This document shows positions 1 to 7,738 of a stretch of DNA of 49,002 nt, piece after piece. The DNA lies in the NCBI GenBank assembly GCA_018224485.1, contig JAGTVE010000012.1:1-49002 (forward strand). Direction: 5' to 3'. The first letter of the stretch is position 1; each line of letters opens with the position of its first letter. The translations under genes and the position numbers were made by a program. The stretch is from Thioalkalivibrio sp. Lineage in GTDB: Bacteria > Pseudomonadota > Gammaproteobacteria > Ectothiorhodospirales > Ectothiorhodospiraceae. A model generated the notes under the pieces. The model did not search any database. It saw only the letters and a program-made list of their open reading frames with translations, and was not told the origin of the DNA.

Positions 1-2
1 CC

Positions 3-407
3 ACCGACCAGCTCTCGGCGATGGAGATGATGGCGGTCGACCCCTACCGCCGGGTGTTCGCGCCGCGGTTCTTTGCCGGATTCCTGTCCATGCCGCTGCT
101 CGCGGCGATGTTCAGCGCGGTGGGGGTGATCGGGGGGTATGTCGTCGGGGTGGGACTGCTGGGCGTGGACAGCGGCTCCTACTTCTCGCAGATGCAGGCG
201 GTGACGGACTGGCGCGAGGACGTGCTCTCCGGCGTAATCAAGAGCATCGTGTTCGGCTTCGTGGTCACGTGGATCGCGATCTTCCAGGGCTTCAACGCCG
301 AGCCGACCTCCGAGGGGATCTCGCTCGCCACCACCCAGACCGTGGTGATCTCGGCACTGGCGGTGCTCGGACTCGACTTCGTCCTGACCGGACTGATGTT
401 TACCTGA
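3..407 (+). CDS. mlaE: MlaE, inner-membrane permease of the Mla phospholipid transporter (3' part)
   Basis: This is the C-terminal 134 residues of the permease subunit of the MlaFEDB ABC transporter, which moves phospholipids between the inner membrane and the periplasmic carrier MlaC to keep the outer membrane asymmetric. The frame is open from the window edge and reads through the family-typical stretch MMAVDPYRRV, followed by hydrophobic segments near residues 20-55, 80-100 and 110-132. The 5' part and the expected upstream ATPase gene mlaF lie outside the window. The gene is followed after 41 nt by mlaD, as in standard mla operons. Identification is secure from the motif and the neighbours. 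Confidence 0.93.
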   Translation, partial: TDQLSAMEMMAVDPYRRVFAPRFFAGFLSMPLLAAMFSAVGVIGGYVVGVGLLGVDSGSYFSQMQAVTDWREDVLSGVIKSIVFGFVVTWIAIFQGFNAEPTSEGISLATTQTVVISALAVLGLDFVLTGLMFT

Positions 408-448
408 CCGGTCGCCGCGACGCGGCCATGTCATCGGGAGGAAACGCA

Positions 449-907
449 ATGAAGCTGCGGTATCTGGAAATGTCGGTGGGCCTGTTCGTGCTGCTGGGCA
501 TCGCGGCGCTGTTCTACCTGGCGATCCAGGTCAGCAACATCGTCGAGTATCGGGACGCTGACACCTACGATGTGATCGCCTATTTCGATCACATCGGCGG
601 CCTGAAGGTGCGCGCCCCGGTGACGGTCTCGGGCGTGCGCATCGGCCGCGTGTCGGAGATCGCCTACGATGCCGAGCGGTTCCAGGCGCGCGTGGCCCTG
701 GCCATCCAGTCTGGACAGGACTACCTTCCCGCGGATACGCAGGCCAGCATCTTCACCGCCGGGCTGCTCGGCGAGCAGTACGTCGCGCTGGAGCCCGGGG
801 GCGACTTCGACGTGCTGACGGACGGTGACGAGGTCCTGTTAACGCAGTCGGCGCTGGTGCTGGAGAACATGATCGGCCGTGTGCTGACCAACCTCTCGAG
901 CGATTGA
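449..907 (+). CDS. mlaD: MlaD, MCE-domain substrate-binding subunit of the Mla transporter
   Basis: MlaD is an inner-membrane-anchored periplasmic protein whose MCE domain forms a hexameric ring that passes phospholipid between MlaE and MlaC. The 152-residue product has one N-terminal membrane helix (about residues 9-28) and an MCE domain (about 38-118) containing the signature GLKVRAPVTVSGVRIG. It is somewhat short; E. coli MlaD is about 183 residues. I chose ATG 449 because a GGGAGGA Shine-Dalgarno at 436-442 lies 6 nt upstream. An in-frame ATG at 428 would put that site inside the gene. It lies between mlaE and mlaC and is surely co-transcribed with them. Confidence 0.95.
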   Translation: MKLRYLEMSVGLFVLLGIAALFYLAIQVSNIVEYRDADTYDVIAYFDHIGGLKVRAPVTVSGVRIGRVSEIAYDAERFQARVALAIQSGQDYLPADTQASIFTAGLLGEQYVALEPGGDFDVLTDGDEVLLTQSALVLENMIGRVLTNLSSD

Positions 908-958
908 ACGGCCGGCCAAGGCCGGCGGTCCCAGGACGACAATGGAGGTGGAACGGAA

Positions 959-1615
959 ATGAGAACAAGACTGCACGCCGCGCTGGGGGGCATGCTGCTC
1001 CTCTTCGCGTGCGCCCTGGGCGCGTCATCCCTGCAGGCCGCAGAGCCGATGCAACTCGTCGAGGAGGCAATCAACCGCGTCCTCGACACGCTCGGGGCCA
1101 ACGAGGCCCGGGCACAGGAGGATCCCGACTTCGTTCTGGGGGTGATCGAGGACGAGGTCCTGCCGCTGGTGGATGTCGACGGTATGGCCCGGCTGATCCT
1201 CGCCCGCCACTGGCGTGACGCCAGTCCCGAACAGCGCCGGCGCTTCATCGAGGCCTTCCGGAGCACCCTGCTCAACGCCTATGGCGTGCGGCTGGCTGAT
1301 TATCTGGACCGGCGCGTGATGGTCATTCCGCGGCGGTCCCGCCAGGATGACCGGATGGCGGTGGTCGCCACCGAGATCGAGGCCGGCAGCGGCCAGCCCA
1401 ACATCGTCGTGAACTACCGGCTGCGTCCGGTGGACGGTGAATGGAAGGTCTTCGATGTCGAGGCGGAGGGCCTGAGCTTCGTGGGCAACTTCCGTTCGAC
1501 CTTCAACACCGAGATCCGCCGCGATGGTCTGGACGCCCTGATCGTGCGCCTCGAGGAGGGCGACCGCTCGCTGATCGAGGAGGCCGTCCCGGAAGGCGAC
1601 GAAGGCCGTGGCTGA
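959..1615 (+). CDS. mlaC: MlaC, periplasmic phospholipid carrier
   Basis: MlaC shuttles phospholipid across the periplasm between the MlaA-porin complex in the outer membrane and MlaFEDB in the inner membrane. The 218-residue product starts with a Sec signal peptide (charged MRTR, hydrophobic run to about residue 24, cleavage probably after LQA in SLQAAEP). The rest fits the MlaC/Ttg2D fold, including conserved FRSTLLNAYG and a VNYRLRPVDGEWKVFDV-type beta segment. A GGAGG at 944-948 precedes the ATG. The end overlaps mlaB by 8 nt, which suggests translational coupling. Confidence 0.95.
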   Translation: MRTRLHAALGGMLLLFACALGASSLQAAEPMQLVEEAINRVLDTLGANEARAQEDPDFVLGVIEDEVLPLVDVDGMARLILARHWRDASPEQRRRFIEAFRSTLLNAYGVRLADYLDRRVMVIPRRSRQDDRMAVVATEIEAGSGQPNIVVNYRLRPVDGEWKVFDVEAEGLSFVGNFRSTFNTEIRRDGLDALIVRLEEGDRSLIEEAVPEGDEGRG

Positions 1616-1916
1616 ACCCTCCCTGGTGCTCGACGGGAGCGTGCTGCGGCTGTCCGGTCCGGTCACCCTGAACACCGTCGCCCCGCTGCTGTCGCGGGGT
1701 CGCCGGTTGCTGGCCCGGTTGCCGGAAGCAGGCACGCTCGATCTCTCGGGTGTCACGCGGGTCGACAGTGCCGGTGCCGCGATGCTGGTCGAATTCTGGC
1801 GCCAGCGTGAACATTCGGGCGCGAGCCTCGGTTTTGCCGCGATACCCGCGGATCTGCAGCCACTCCTGGAGCTCTACGCGCTCGAACCGGTGTTCCGCAC
1901 GGCGGCCTCCGACTGA
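1608..1916 (+). CDS. mlaB: MlaB, cytoplasmic STAS-domain subunit of the Mla transporter
   Basis: MlaB is a small STAS-domain protein that binds the MlaF ATPase and is needed for assembly and activity of the complex. The 102-residue product is essentially one STAS domain. The motif LDLSGVTRVDSAGAAMLVEF (about residues 44-63) matches the anti-sigma-antagonist fold, including the DSAG turn where related proteins carry a phosphorylatable serine. The start codon is GTG at 1608, inside the end of mlaC. It is the last gene of the mla operon here. The ibaG/bolA-like gene that often follows mlaB in gammaproteobacteria is absent; only 97 nt separate mlaB from murA. Confidence 0.9.
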   Translation: MAEPSLVLDGSVLRLSGPVTLNTVAPLLSRGRRLLARLPEAGTLDLSGVTRVDSAGAAMLVEFWRQREHSGASLGFAAIPADLQPLLELYALEPVFRTAASD

Positions 1917-1957
1917 CCCGCCGCCGGGCCCGATGGGCGGGCACCGGTGCTTTCGGT

Positions 1958-1963
1958 TATGAT
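1958..1963 (+). promoter_or_regulatory. Possible -10 element (TATGAT) of a murA promoter
   Basis: In the 97-nt mlaB-murA gap the hexamer TATGAT matches the sigma70 -10 consensus at five of six positions and lies 50 nt before the murA start. I see no good -35 element at 16-18 nt upstream, so this may be a weak promoter or chance. murA could also be read through from the mla operon. Confidence 0.3.
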
Positions 1964-2013
1964 CGCCGGTTTTCGAGCGCTGCGGTACCAGCCAGGGCCC
2001 TTCCGAGTCTCAG

Positions 2014-3276
2014 ATGGACAAACTGATTGTAAGCGGTGGCCGCCCGCTGGAGGGGCAGGTCCGGATATCCGGTGCGAAGAACGCGGTGCTGCCGATTCTG
2101 GCGGGAACGCTGCTCGCCGACGGCCCGGTGGTCGTCGGGAACGTACCGCACCTGCAGGACGTCACCACGACCATGGAGCTGCTCGGCCGTATGGGCGTCA
2201 CGCTCACCGTGGATGAGCGCATGCGGATCGAGGTGGATCCGACCACGCTGACCGAATGCGTCGCTCCCTACGATCTGGTGAAGACCATGCGCGCCTCGAT
2301 CCTGGTGCTGGGACCGCTGCTGGCGCGCTTCGGCCAGGCCGATGTCTCGCTGCCGGGCGGCTGTGCGATCGGCAGCCGTCCGGTGAATCTGCACCTGAAG
2401 GGCCTGGAGGCGATGGGTGCGCACATCGACGTCGAGGCCGGCTACATCCATGCCCGGGCCGACCGGCTGAAGGGTGCGCGCATCGTCTTCGATCAGGTGA
2501 CGGTCACGGGCACCGAGAACCTGCTGATGGCGGCGACGCTCGCCGCTGGCGAGAGCGTGATCGAGAACGCCGCCCGTGAACCCGAGGTCGTCGACCTGGC
2601 CCGCTTCCTGTCCCGCATGGGCGCGAGGATCCAGGGCGCGGGCACGGACACCATCCGCGTGACCGGGGTGGAACGCCTGACGGGCTGCGAATACGAGGTC
2701 ATGCCGGATCGGATCGAGACGGGCACCTTCCTGGTGGCGGCCGCCGTGACCCGGGGTCACGTGCGCACGAGGAACACCCGGCCCGAACTCCTCGACGCGG
2801 TGCTGCTGAAGCTGACCGAGGCCGGCGCCCGGATCGAATCAGGCCCCGACTGGATCGAGGCGGACATGCGCGGGCGCCGGCCCAAGTGCGTGAACCTGCG
2901 CACCGCGCCGTTTCCGGCCTTTCCAACCGACATGCAGGCGCAGATGATGGCGCTGAACGCGGCGGGTTCCGGGACGGGGTCCGTGATCGAGACGGTGTTC
3001 GAGAACCGGTTCATGCACGCCCAGGAGTTGCAGCGCATGGGCGCGGACATCCGGATCGAGGGGAACACCGCGATCGTCGCCGGTGTCGAGCAGTTGCGTG
3101 GGGCGCCTGTAATGGCCACCGACCTGCGCGCGTCCGCGAGCCTGATCCTTGCGGGACTGGTGGCGGAGGGCGAGACCACGGTGGATCGCATCTACCACAT
3201 CGACCGGGGATACGAATGCATCGAGGAGAAGCTGCGTCAGATCGGCGCGACGATCCGCAGGGAGCCCAGCCGATGA
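2014..3276 (+). CDS. murA: MurA, UDP-N-acetylglucosamine 1-carboxyvinyltransferase
   Basis: MurA transfers enolpyruvate from PEP to UDP-GlcNAc, the first committed step of peptidoglycan synthesis, in the cytoplasm; it is the fosfomycin target. The 420-residue product has the usual length and the two-domain EPT fold. K22-N23 (in SGAKNAVLPI) bind substrate, and the flexible loop SLPGGCAIGSRPV carries the catalytic Cys117, so the enzyme should be fosfomycin-sensitive rather than the Cys-to-Asp resistant type. The stop overlaps the hisG start as ATGA, so murA and the his genes are probably co-transcribed. Confidence 0.97.
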   Translation: MDKLIVSGGRPLEGQVRISGAKNAVLPILAGTLLADGPVVVGNVPHLQDVTTTMELLGRMGVTLTVDERMRIEVDPTTLTECVAPYDLVKTMRASILVLGPLLARFGQADVSLPGGCAIGSRPVNLHLKGLEAMGAHIDVEAGYIHARADRLKGARIVFDQVTVTGTENLLMAATLAAGESVIENAAREPEVVDLARFLSRMGARIQGAGTDTIRVTGVERLTGCEYEVMPDRIETGTFLVAAAVTRGHVRTRNTRPELLDAVLLKLTEAGARIESGPDWIEADMRGRRPKCVNLRTAPFPAFPTDMQAQMMALNAAGSGTGSVIETVFENRFMHAQELQRMGADIRIEGNTAIVAGVEQLRGAPVMATDLRASASLILAGLVAEGETTVDRIYHIDRGYECIEEKLRQIGATIRREPSR

Positions 3277-3917
3277 ATACCGCGCAGGCCATGACCATCG
3301 CGTTGTCGAAGGGGCGCATCCTGGAGGAGACGCTGCCGCTGCTGGAACGCGCGGGGATCGTGCCGCTGGAGGATCCGGCGAAGACGCGCAGGCTGATCAT
3401 CAGTACCAGCCGTCCCGACGTGAACATCGTCGTGGTGCGGGCCACCGACGTGCCGACCTACGTCCAGTACGGCGCCGCCGCGGTGGGCGTGGCCGGGAAG
3501 GACGTGCTGATGGAGCACGGAGCGACCGGTCTGTACGAGCCGCTGGACCTCGGCATCGCACGCTGCCGCCTGATGCTCGCGGGCCGGCCCGGACATGCGG
3601 CTGGCGCCGGGCACCTGCGCATCGCGACCAAGTTCGTGAACGTCACCCAGCGCCACTTCGCGGCCCAGGGCCGGCAGGTCGAGATCATCAAGCTATACGG
3701 TTCCATGGAACTGGCGCCGCTGGTCGGCCTCGCCGACTATATCGTCGACCTGGTCGACACCGGCAACACCCTGAAGGCGAACGGCCTCGAGCCGCTGGAA
3801 CTGATCGCCCGGATCAGTTCCCGGCTGGTGGTCAACAAGGCTGCGATGAAGATGCAGCATGCACGCATTCAACAACTGATCGAGGCCCTGCAGCCTGCCC
3901 TGACGGCGGCCTCCTGA
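3273..3917 (+). CDS. hisG: HisG, ATP phosphoribosyltransferase catalytic subunit (short form)
   Basis: HisG condenses ATP and PRPP, the first and feedback-controlled step of histidine biosynthesis. The product is 214 residues and lacks the C-terminal ACT-like regulatory domain of the roughly 300-residue enterobacterial form. From family knowledge, short HisG needs the HisRS-like subunit HisZ for activity and histidine inhibition, and hisZ is not in this window. Visible motifs are MTIALSKGRILEE at the N-terminus and the PRPP-binding loop YIVDLVDTGNTLKANGL (about residues 153-169). ATG 3273 overlaps the murA stop. Sixteen nt separate it from the DAHP synthase gene. Confidence 0.95.
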   Translation: MNTAQAMTIALSKGRILEETLPLLERAGIVPLEDPAKTRRLIISTSRPDVNIVVVRATDVPTYVQYGAAAVGVAGKDVLMEHGATGLYEPLDLGIARCRLMLAGRPGHAAGAGHLRIATKFVNVTQRHFAAQGRQVEIIKLYGSMELAPLVGLADYIVDLVDTGNTLKANGLEPLELIARISSRLVVNKAAMKMQHARIQQLIEALQPALTAAS

Positions 3918-3933
3918 GGCCACTGGATCCACG

Positions 3934-4992
3934 ATGCGCCACGCCACCGACGATCTGCGAATCAAGTCCATCGACGAGGTCTCTCCTCCGGACGCCGTGC
4001 GCGGGGAACTCCCGCTGACCGACGCGGCGGCCGAGACGGTCTACGGCGCCCGGGCCGCGATCCACCGCATCCTGCACGGCGAGGACGACCGTCTGCTGGT
4101 GGTTGTCGGGCCCTGCTCGATCCACGATGTCGACGCGGCGCTGGAATACGCCGGGCGGCTGCGCGCGCTGCGCGGGGAATTCGGCGACGCCCTCGAGGTG
4201 GTGATGCGGGTCTATTTCGAGAAGCCGCGCACCACCGTGGGCTGGAAGGGGCTGATCAACGATCCCGACCTGGACGGCAGCTTCCAGATCAACCGGGGGC
4301 TGCGCCTCGCGCGCGGCCTGCTGCGCGACCTGGCCGGGCAGGGCATGCCCGCAGCCACCGAGTTCCTCGATCTGATCAGCCCGCAGTACATCGCCGACCT
4401 GGTGTCATGGGGCGCGATCGGGGCCCGCACCACCGAGAGCCAGGTGCACCGCGAGCTGGCCTCGGGACTGTCCTGCCCGGTCGGCTTCAAGAATTCGACG
4501 GACGGCAGTCTGCAGATCGCGATCGACGCGATCCGCTCCGCGTCGAGACCGCACCACTTCCTGTCCATGACCAAGGCCGGGCGTTCGGCGATCTTCTCCA
4601 CCGCCGGCAACGAGGATTGCCACATCATCCTGCGCGGCGGGCGGCAGCCCAATTACGATGCCGAGAGCATCGCCGGGGCCTGCGGCCAGCTACAGGCGGC
4701 CGATCTGCCGGAGACGGTGATGGTGGATTGCAGCCACGCCAACAGCCGCAAGGATCCGGCGCGACAGGTCGATGTGGTGCGCACGGTCGCCGACCAGGTA
4801 GGTGACGGGGATCGGCGCATCATCGGCGTGATGCTCGAGAGTCACCTGCAGGCCGGGCGGCAGGACATCGTCGCGGGCAGGCCGCTGGTCTACGGACAGA
4901 GCATCACCGATGCCTGCATGGGCTGGGATGATTCCGAGGCGGCGCTGCGCGTGCTGGCCGCCGCCGCGCGCCGGCGCCGCGAGTCCGGATGA
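3934..4992 (+). CDS. aroG: Class I 3-deoxy-7-phosphoheptulonate (DAHP) synthase, AroG-like
   Basis: The enzyme condenses PEP and erythrose 4-phosphate to DAHP, the entry step of aromatic amino-acid synthesis. The 352-residue product matches the AroF/G/H family in length. It shows GPCSIHD (metal-binding Cys), FEKPRTTVGWKGL (active-site Lys), SWGAIGARTTESQVHREL, and VDCSHANS with a metal-binding His. The SWGAIGARTTESQVHREL stretch looks more AroG-like than AroF-like, but which aromatic amino acid inhibits it cannot be read from the sequence. It sits between hisG and hisD, where other gammaproteobacteria usually have hisD directly after hisG, so an insertion or rearrangement is likely. The isoform symbol is tentative. 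Confidence 0.92.
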   Translation: MRHATDDLRIKSIDEVSPPDAVRGELPLTDAAAETVYGARAAIHRILHGEDDRLLVVVGPCSIHDVDAALEYAGRLRALRGEFGDALEVVMRVYFEKPRTTVGWKGLINDPDLDGSFQINRGLRLARGLLRDLAGQGMPAATEFLDLISPQYIADLVSWGAIGARTTESQVHRELASGLSCPVGFKNSTDGSLQIAIDAIRSASRPHHFLSMTKAGRSAIFSTAGNEDCHIILRGGRQPNYDAESIAGACGQLQAADLPETVMVDCSHANSRKDPARQVDVVRTVADQVGDGDRRIIGVMLESHLQAGRQDIVAGRPLVYGQSITDACMGWDDSEAALRVLAAAARRRRESG

Positions 4993-5031
4993 ACCGGAGA
5001 CTGCGCGCGGATCGCCATGATCGTGCAACTT

Positions 5032-5053
5032 CGAACGGCCACGGGGCCGTTCG
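5032..5053 (+). terminator. Nine-bp hairpin between aroG and hisD
   Basis: CGAACGGCC (5032-5040) and GGCCGTTCG (5045-5053) form a perfect 9-bp stem with loop ACGG. No U-tract follows (TTCGACA), so it is not a classical intrinsic terminator. It could pause or stabilise the message, partly separating hisDC from the upstream genes. It is in the only sizeable gap (87 nt) between murA and hisC. Confidence 0.35.
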
Positions 5054-5079
5054 TTCGACAGTGACGGGAGTCAGCAGCC

Positions 5080-6381
5080 ATGCCTGAGATCAAGCGCCTC
5101 GACAGCCGGGACGAGCGGTTCTGGAGCGAACTGGACCGCCTGCTGGAGTGGGAGTCGGTGGCCGACCACGGGGTCCGTGCCATCGTGGACGAGATCCTGG
5201 GAGCGGTGCGCGGGGAGGGTGACGCCGCCTTGCTCCGCTACACGGAACGCTTCGATCGCCTGTCCCTGGCCAGTGCCGGCGAGCTGGAGGTCCCGCCGGA
5301 ACGTCTGCACCAGGCGCTGGAACGCATTCCGGCCGTCCAGCGCGATGCCCTGGAGCAGGCCGCCAGGCGCATTCGCCGCTATGCGGAGCAACAGCGCATG
5401 CAGGACTGGGTGATCGAGGAGCCGGACGGCACGCTGCTCGGGCAGCGCGTGACGCCGCTCGACTCCGTCGGTCTGTACGTGCCGGGAGGCAAGGCGGCCT
5501 ACCCCTCCTCGGTGCTGATGAACGCGATCCCGGCGAAGGTCGCCGGCGTGCCCCTGCTGGTGATGGTGGTTCCGGCGCCGGATGGCGAGCTGAACGACAT
5601 GGTCCTGGCGGCCGCGGCCATTGCCGGCGTGAATCGTGTGTTCACCCTCGGTGGGGCGCAGGCGGTAGGGGCGCTGGCCTACGGCACACAGACGGTTCCG
5701 GGGGTGGACAAGATCGTCGGGCCGGGGAACATCTTCGTCGCCGCGGCCAAGCGCGAGGTCTTCGGCACCGTTGGCATCGACATGATCGCGGGTCCCTCGG
5801 AGATCCTGGTGGTCTGCGACGGGCAAACCGATCCCGACTGGATTGCCGCGGACCTCTTCTCGCAGGCCGAGCATGACGAGCAGGCCCAGTCCATCCTGCT
5901 GTCCCCGGATGCCGGTTTCCTGGACCGGGTCGCCGAGGCGATGGACCGGCTCCTGCAGGAGATGCCGCGCGAGGAGATCATCCGGGCCAGCCTCGGTGAT
6001 CGGGGAGCGCTGGTCCGGGTCCGCGACATGGACGAGGCGGTCCGCGTGGCCAATCACATCGCTCCCGAGCACCTCGAGCTCTCGGTGGCCGATCCCCAGA
6101 GGTTGCTCGATGCCGGGCTGCGCCATGCCGGTGCGGTCTTCATGGGGCGTTACACCTGCGAGGCCGTGGGCGACTACTGCGCCGGGCCGAACCACGTGCT
6201 GCCGACCTCGCGCACCGCACGCTTCTCGTCGCCGCTGGGGGTCTATGACTTCCAGAAACGGTCCAGCATCATCCAGTGCTCGCCGGAAGGTGCCGCGGAA
6301 CTGGGGCGCACGGCCTCGGTTCTCGCGCGGGGCGAGGGCCTGATCGCCCACGCCCGTTCGGCCGAGATGCGCGGTGAATAG
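5080..6381 (+). CDS. hisD: HisD, histidinol dehydrogenase
   Basis: HisD oxidises L-histidinol to L-histidine in two NAD-dependent steps, the end of the histidine pathway. It is a zinc enzyme and acts as a cytoplasmic dimer. The 433-residue length is normal. Seen are YVPGGKAAYPSSVLMNAIPA, the VGPGNIFVAAAKR stretch, IAGPSEILVV, EHDEQAQSILL (zinc/substrate region) and IAPEHLEL, which holds the catalytic Glu-His pair. The start ATG 5080 follows a GTGACGGGAG stretch. hisC follows after 27 nt, and the two are probably one transcript. Confidence 0.96.
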   Translation: MPEIKRLDSRDERFWSELDRLLEWESVADHGVRAIVDEILGAVRGEGDAALLRYTERFDRLSLASAGELEVPPERLHQALERIPAVQRDALEQAARRIRRYAEQQRMQDWVIEEPDGTLLGQRVTPLDSVGLYVPGGKAAYPSSVLMNAIPAKVAGVPLLVMVVPAPDGELNDMVLAAAAIAGVNRVFTLGGAQAVGALAYGTQTVPGVDKIVGPGNIFVAAAKREVFGTVGIDMIAGPSEILVVCDGQTDPDWIAADLFSQAEHDEQAQSILLSPDAGFLDRVAEAMDRLLQEMPREEIIRASLGDRGALVRVRDMDEAVRVANHIAPEHLELSVADPQRLLDAGLRHAGAVFMGRYTCEAVGDYCAGPNHVLPTSRTARFSSPLGVYDFQKRSSIIQCSPEGAAELGRTASVLARGEGLIAHARSAEMRGE

Positions 6382-6408
6382 CGTATCGTCTCCAGGGGAA
6401 ACGTCCGC

Positions 6409-7494
6409 ATGACCCGTCCTTCTGAGCTGATGCGTCCCGAGGTGCTGGAGCGTGCCGCCTACGCGGTCGCGGATGCCGCCGGGCTGATCAAGCTCGACGC
6501 GATGGAGAATCCCTTCCCCTGGCCCGGCGAACTCGAGGCGGCGTGGCTCGAGGCCTTGCGGGGGGTCGAGTTGAACCGCTACCCGGACCCCGGGGGCCGG
6601 GAGATCACCGCGGCCCTCCGCGCCGCACACGGGGTGCCCGAAGAGGCGGGGTGCCTGCTCGGCAACGGTTCCGATGAGCTGATCCAGATCCTGATCACGG
6701 CCGTGCAGGGCAGTGGCCGACCGGTCGTGTCGCCGGTGCCCACCTTCGTGATGTACGAGGTGCTCGCGCGTGCGGCCGGCGTTCCCTTCGTCGGTGTGCC
6801 GCTCGCGTCTGACTTCGACCTCGACCTGCCGGCGCTGCTGCATGTGCTGGAGCGGGAACGGCCGGCGCTGCTGTTTCTCGCGTTTCCGAACAACCCGACT
6901 GGCCGCCTGTACGATCCGGGAATGGTCGCCGAACTGGTTGCGGCCAATCCGGGCGTCACGGTGATCGACGAGGCCTACGCCCCCTTCGCGAGTCATAGCT
7001 TCCTGCCGCGGGCCGGCACGCCCCCGGGACTGATGGTGATGCGCACGCTGTCGAAGCTCGGGCTCGCGGGGCTGAGGCTCGGGTACCTCGCCGCTTCCGC
7101 CGAATGGATCGATGCGCTGGACCGTCTGCGCCTGCCCTACAACGTGAACACGCTGACCCAGCGCTCGATCCTGTTCGCGCTCGAACACAACGGAAGGCTG
7201 GAACAACAGGCCGGGCTGCTGCGCCAGGAGCGCACCCGGATTGCCGCGGCACTGGGGGCGCTTCCGGGCGTTCGCCGGGTGGTGCCGAGCGAGGCCAATT
7301 TCATCCTCTTCGAGGTCGCGTCCGGGCGGGGGCGTGCGGCCTTCGAGTCCCTGCTGGCCTCGGGCATCCTGATCAAGGACGTGGGGCGAAGTGGCGGGGT
7401 GCTCGCCGACCATCTGCGGGTCACGGTGGGAGCCCCGGCGGAGAACGACGCCTTCCTCGCGGCGCTGGCCAGCGCCCTTGGGAACCCCGGCTGA
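6409..7494 (+). CDS. hisC: HisC, histidinol-phosphate aminotransferase
   Basis: HisC is a PLP enzyme that transaminates imidazole-acetol phosphate with glutamate to give histidinol phosphate. The 361-residue product is a class I/II aminotransferase of the usual length. It shows GNGSDELIQ (cofactor phosphate region), FPNNPTGRL, VIDEAYAPF (Asp that contacts the pyridine nitrogen) and RTLSKLGLAGLRLGY with the Schiff-base lysine K216. It is the last rightward gene before a convergent intergenic region. hisB/H/A/F/I/E are not in the window and must lie elsewhere. Confidence 0.95.
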   Translation: MTRPSELMRPEVLERAAYAVADAAGLIKLDAMENPFPWPGELEAAWLEALRGVELNRYPDPGGREITAALRAAHGVPEEAGCLLGNGSDELIQILITAVQGSGRPVVSPVPTFVMYEVLARAAGVPFVGVPLASDFDLDLPALLHVLERERPALLFLAFPNNPTGRLYDPGMVAELVAANPGVTVIDEAYAPFASHSFLPRAGTPPGLMVMRTLSKLGLAGLRLGYLAASAEWIDALDRLRLPYNVNTLTQRSILFALEHNGRLEQQAGLLRQERTRIAAALGALPGVRRVVPSEANFILFEVASGRGRAAFESLLASGILIKDVGRSGGVLADHLRVTVGAPAENDAFLAALASALGNPG

Positions 7495-7515
7495 ACCGCT
7501 GTCAGCGTGAAAATC

Positions 7516-7700
7516 GCGCACTGCTCCCCCGCTCCCGCGTGCGGGAGCGGGGCCGGGGTTGAGGGCCGGGCCCGACGTCGCACCCCCACCCCAACCGTTA
7601 CTCCGGGCATCCTGCCCTCCGCCCTTCGGGCCCGCCTTCGGCGGTTCGAAATCCGCTCCCGGCGGATTTGTCCCCGCAAGCGGGGGAGGGAGATTTCATC
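7516..7700. repeat. Hairpin-rich intergenic block between convergent hisC and degS
   Basis: The 244-nt gap between the two gene ends holds a run of inverted repeats. The first is CCCCGCTCCCGC at 7527-7538 with its complement at 7541-7552. The second is AAATCCGC at 7649-7656 with GCGGATTT at 7662-7669. The third is CCCCGC at 7672-7677 with GCGGGG at 7680-7685. GC-rich mini-hairpins around 7620-7645 (GCCCTTCGGGC, CCGCCTTCGGCGG) also occur. It could act as a bidirectional terminator, and its composition resembles the extragenic palindromic repeats common in GC-rich proteobacteria. No protein-coding signal is convincing here. Confidence 0.5.
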
Positions 7701-7738
7701 GTCAGGGGTGGCTGCGTGCCATGGGGGTTAGCTGCGGA

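Noticed and set aside
5071..7521. 816-codon open frame on the minus strand opposite hisD and hisC
   Set aside because: It runs antisense to two clearly coding genes, has low-complexity Arg/Gly/His-rich composition and no recognisable domain. Long antisense frames are expected in GC-rich DNA.
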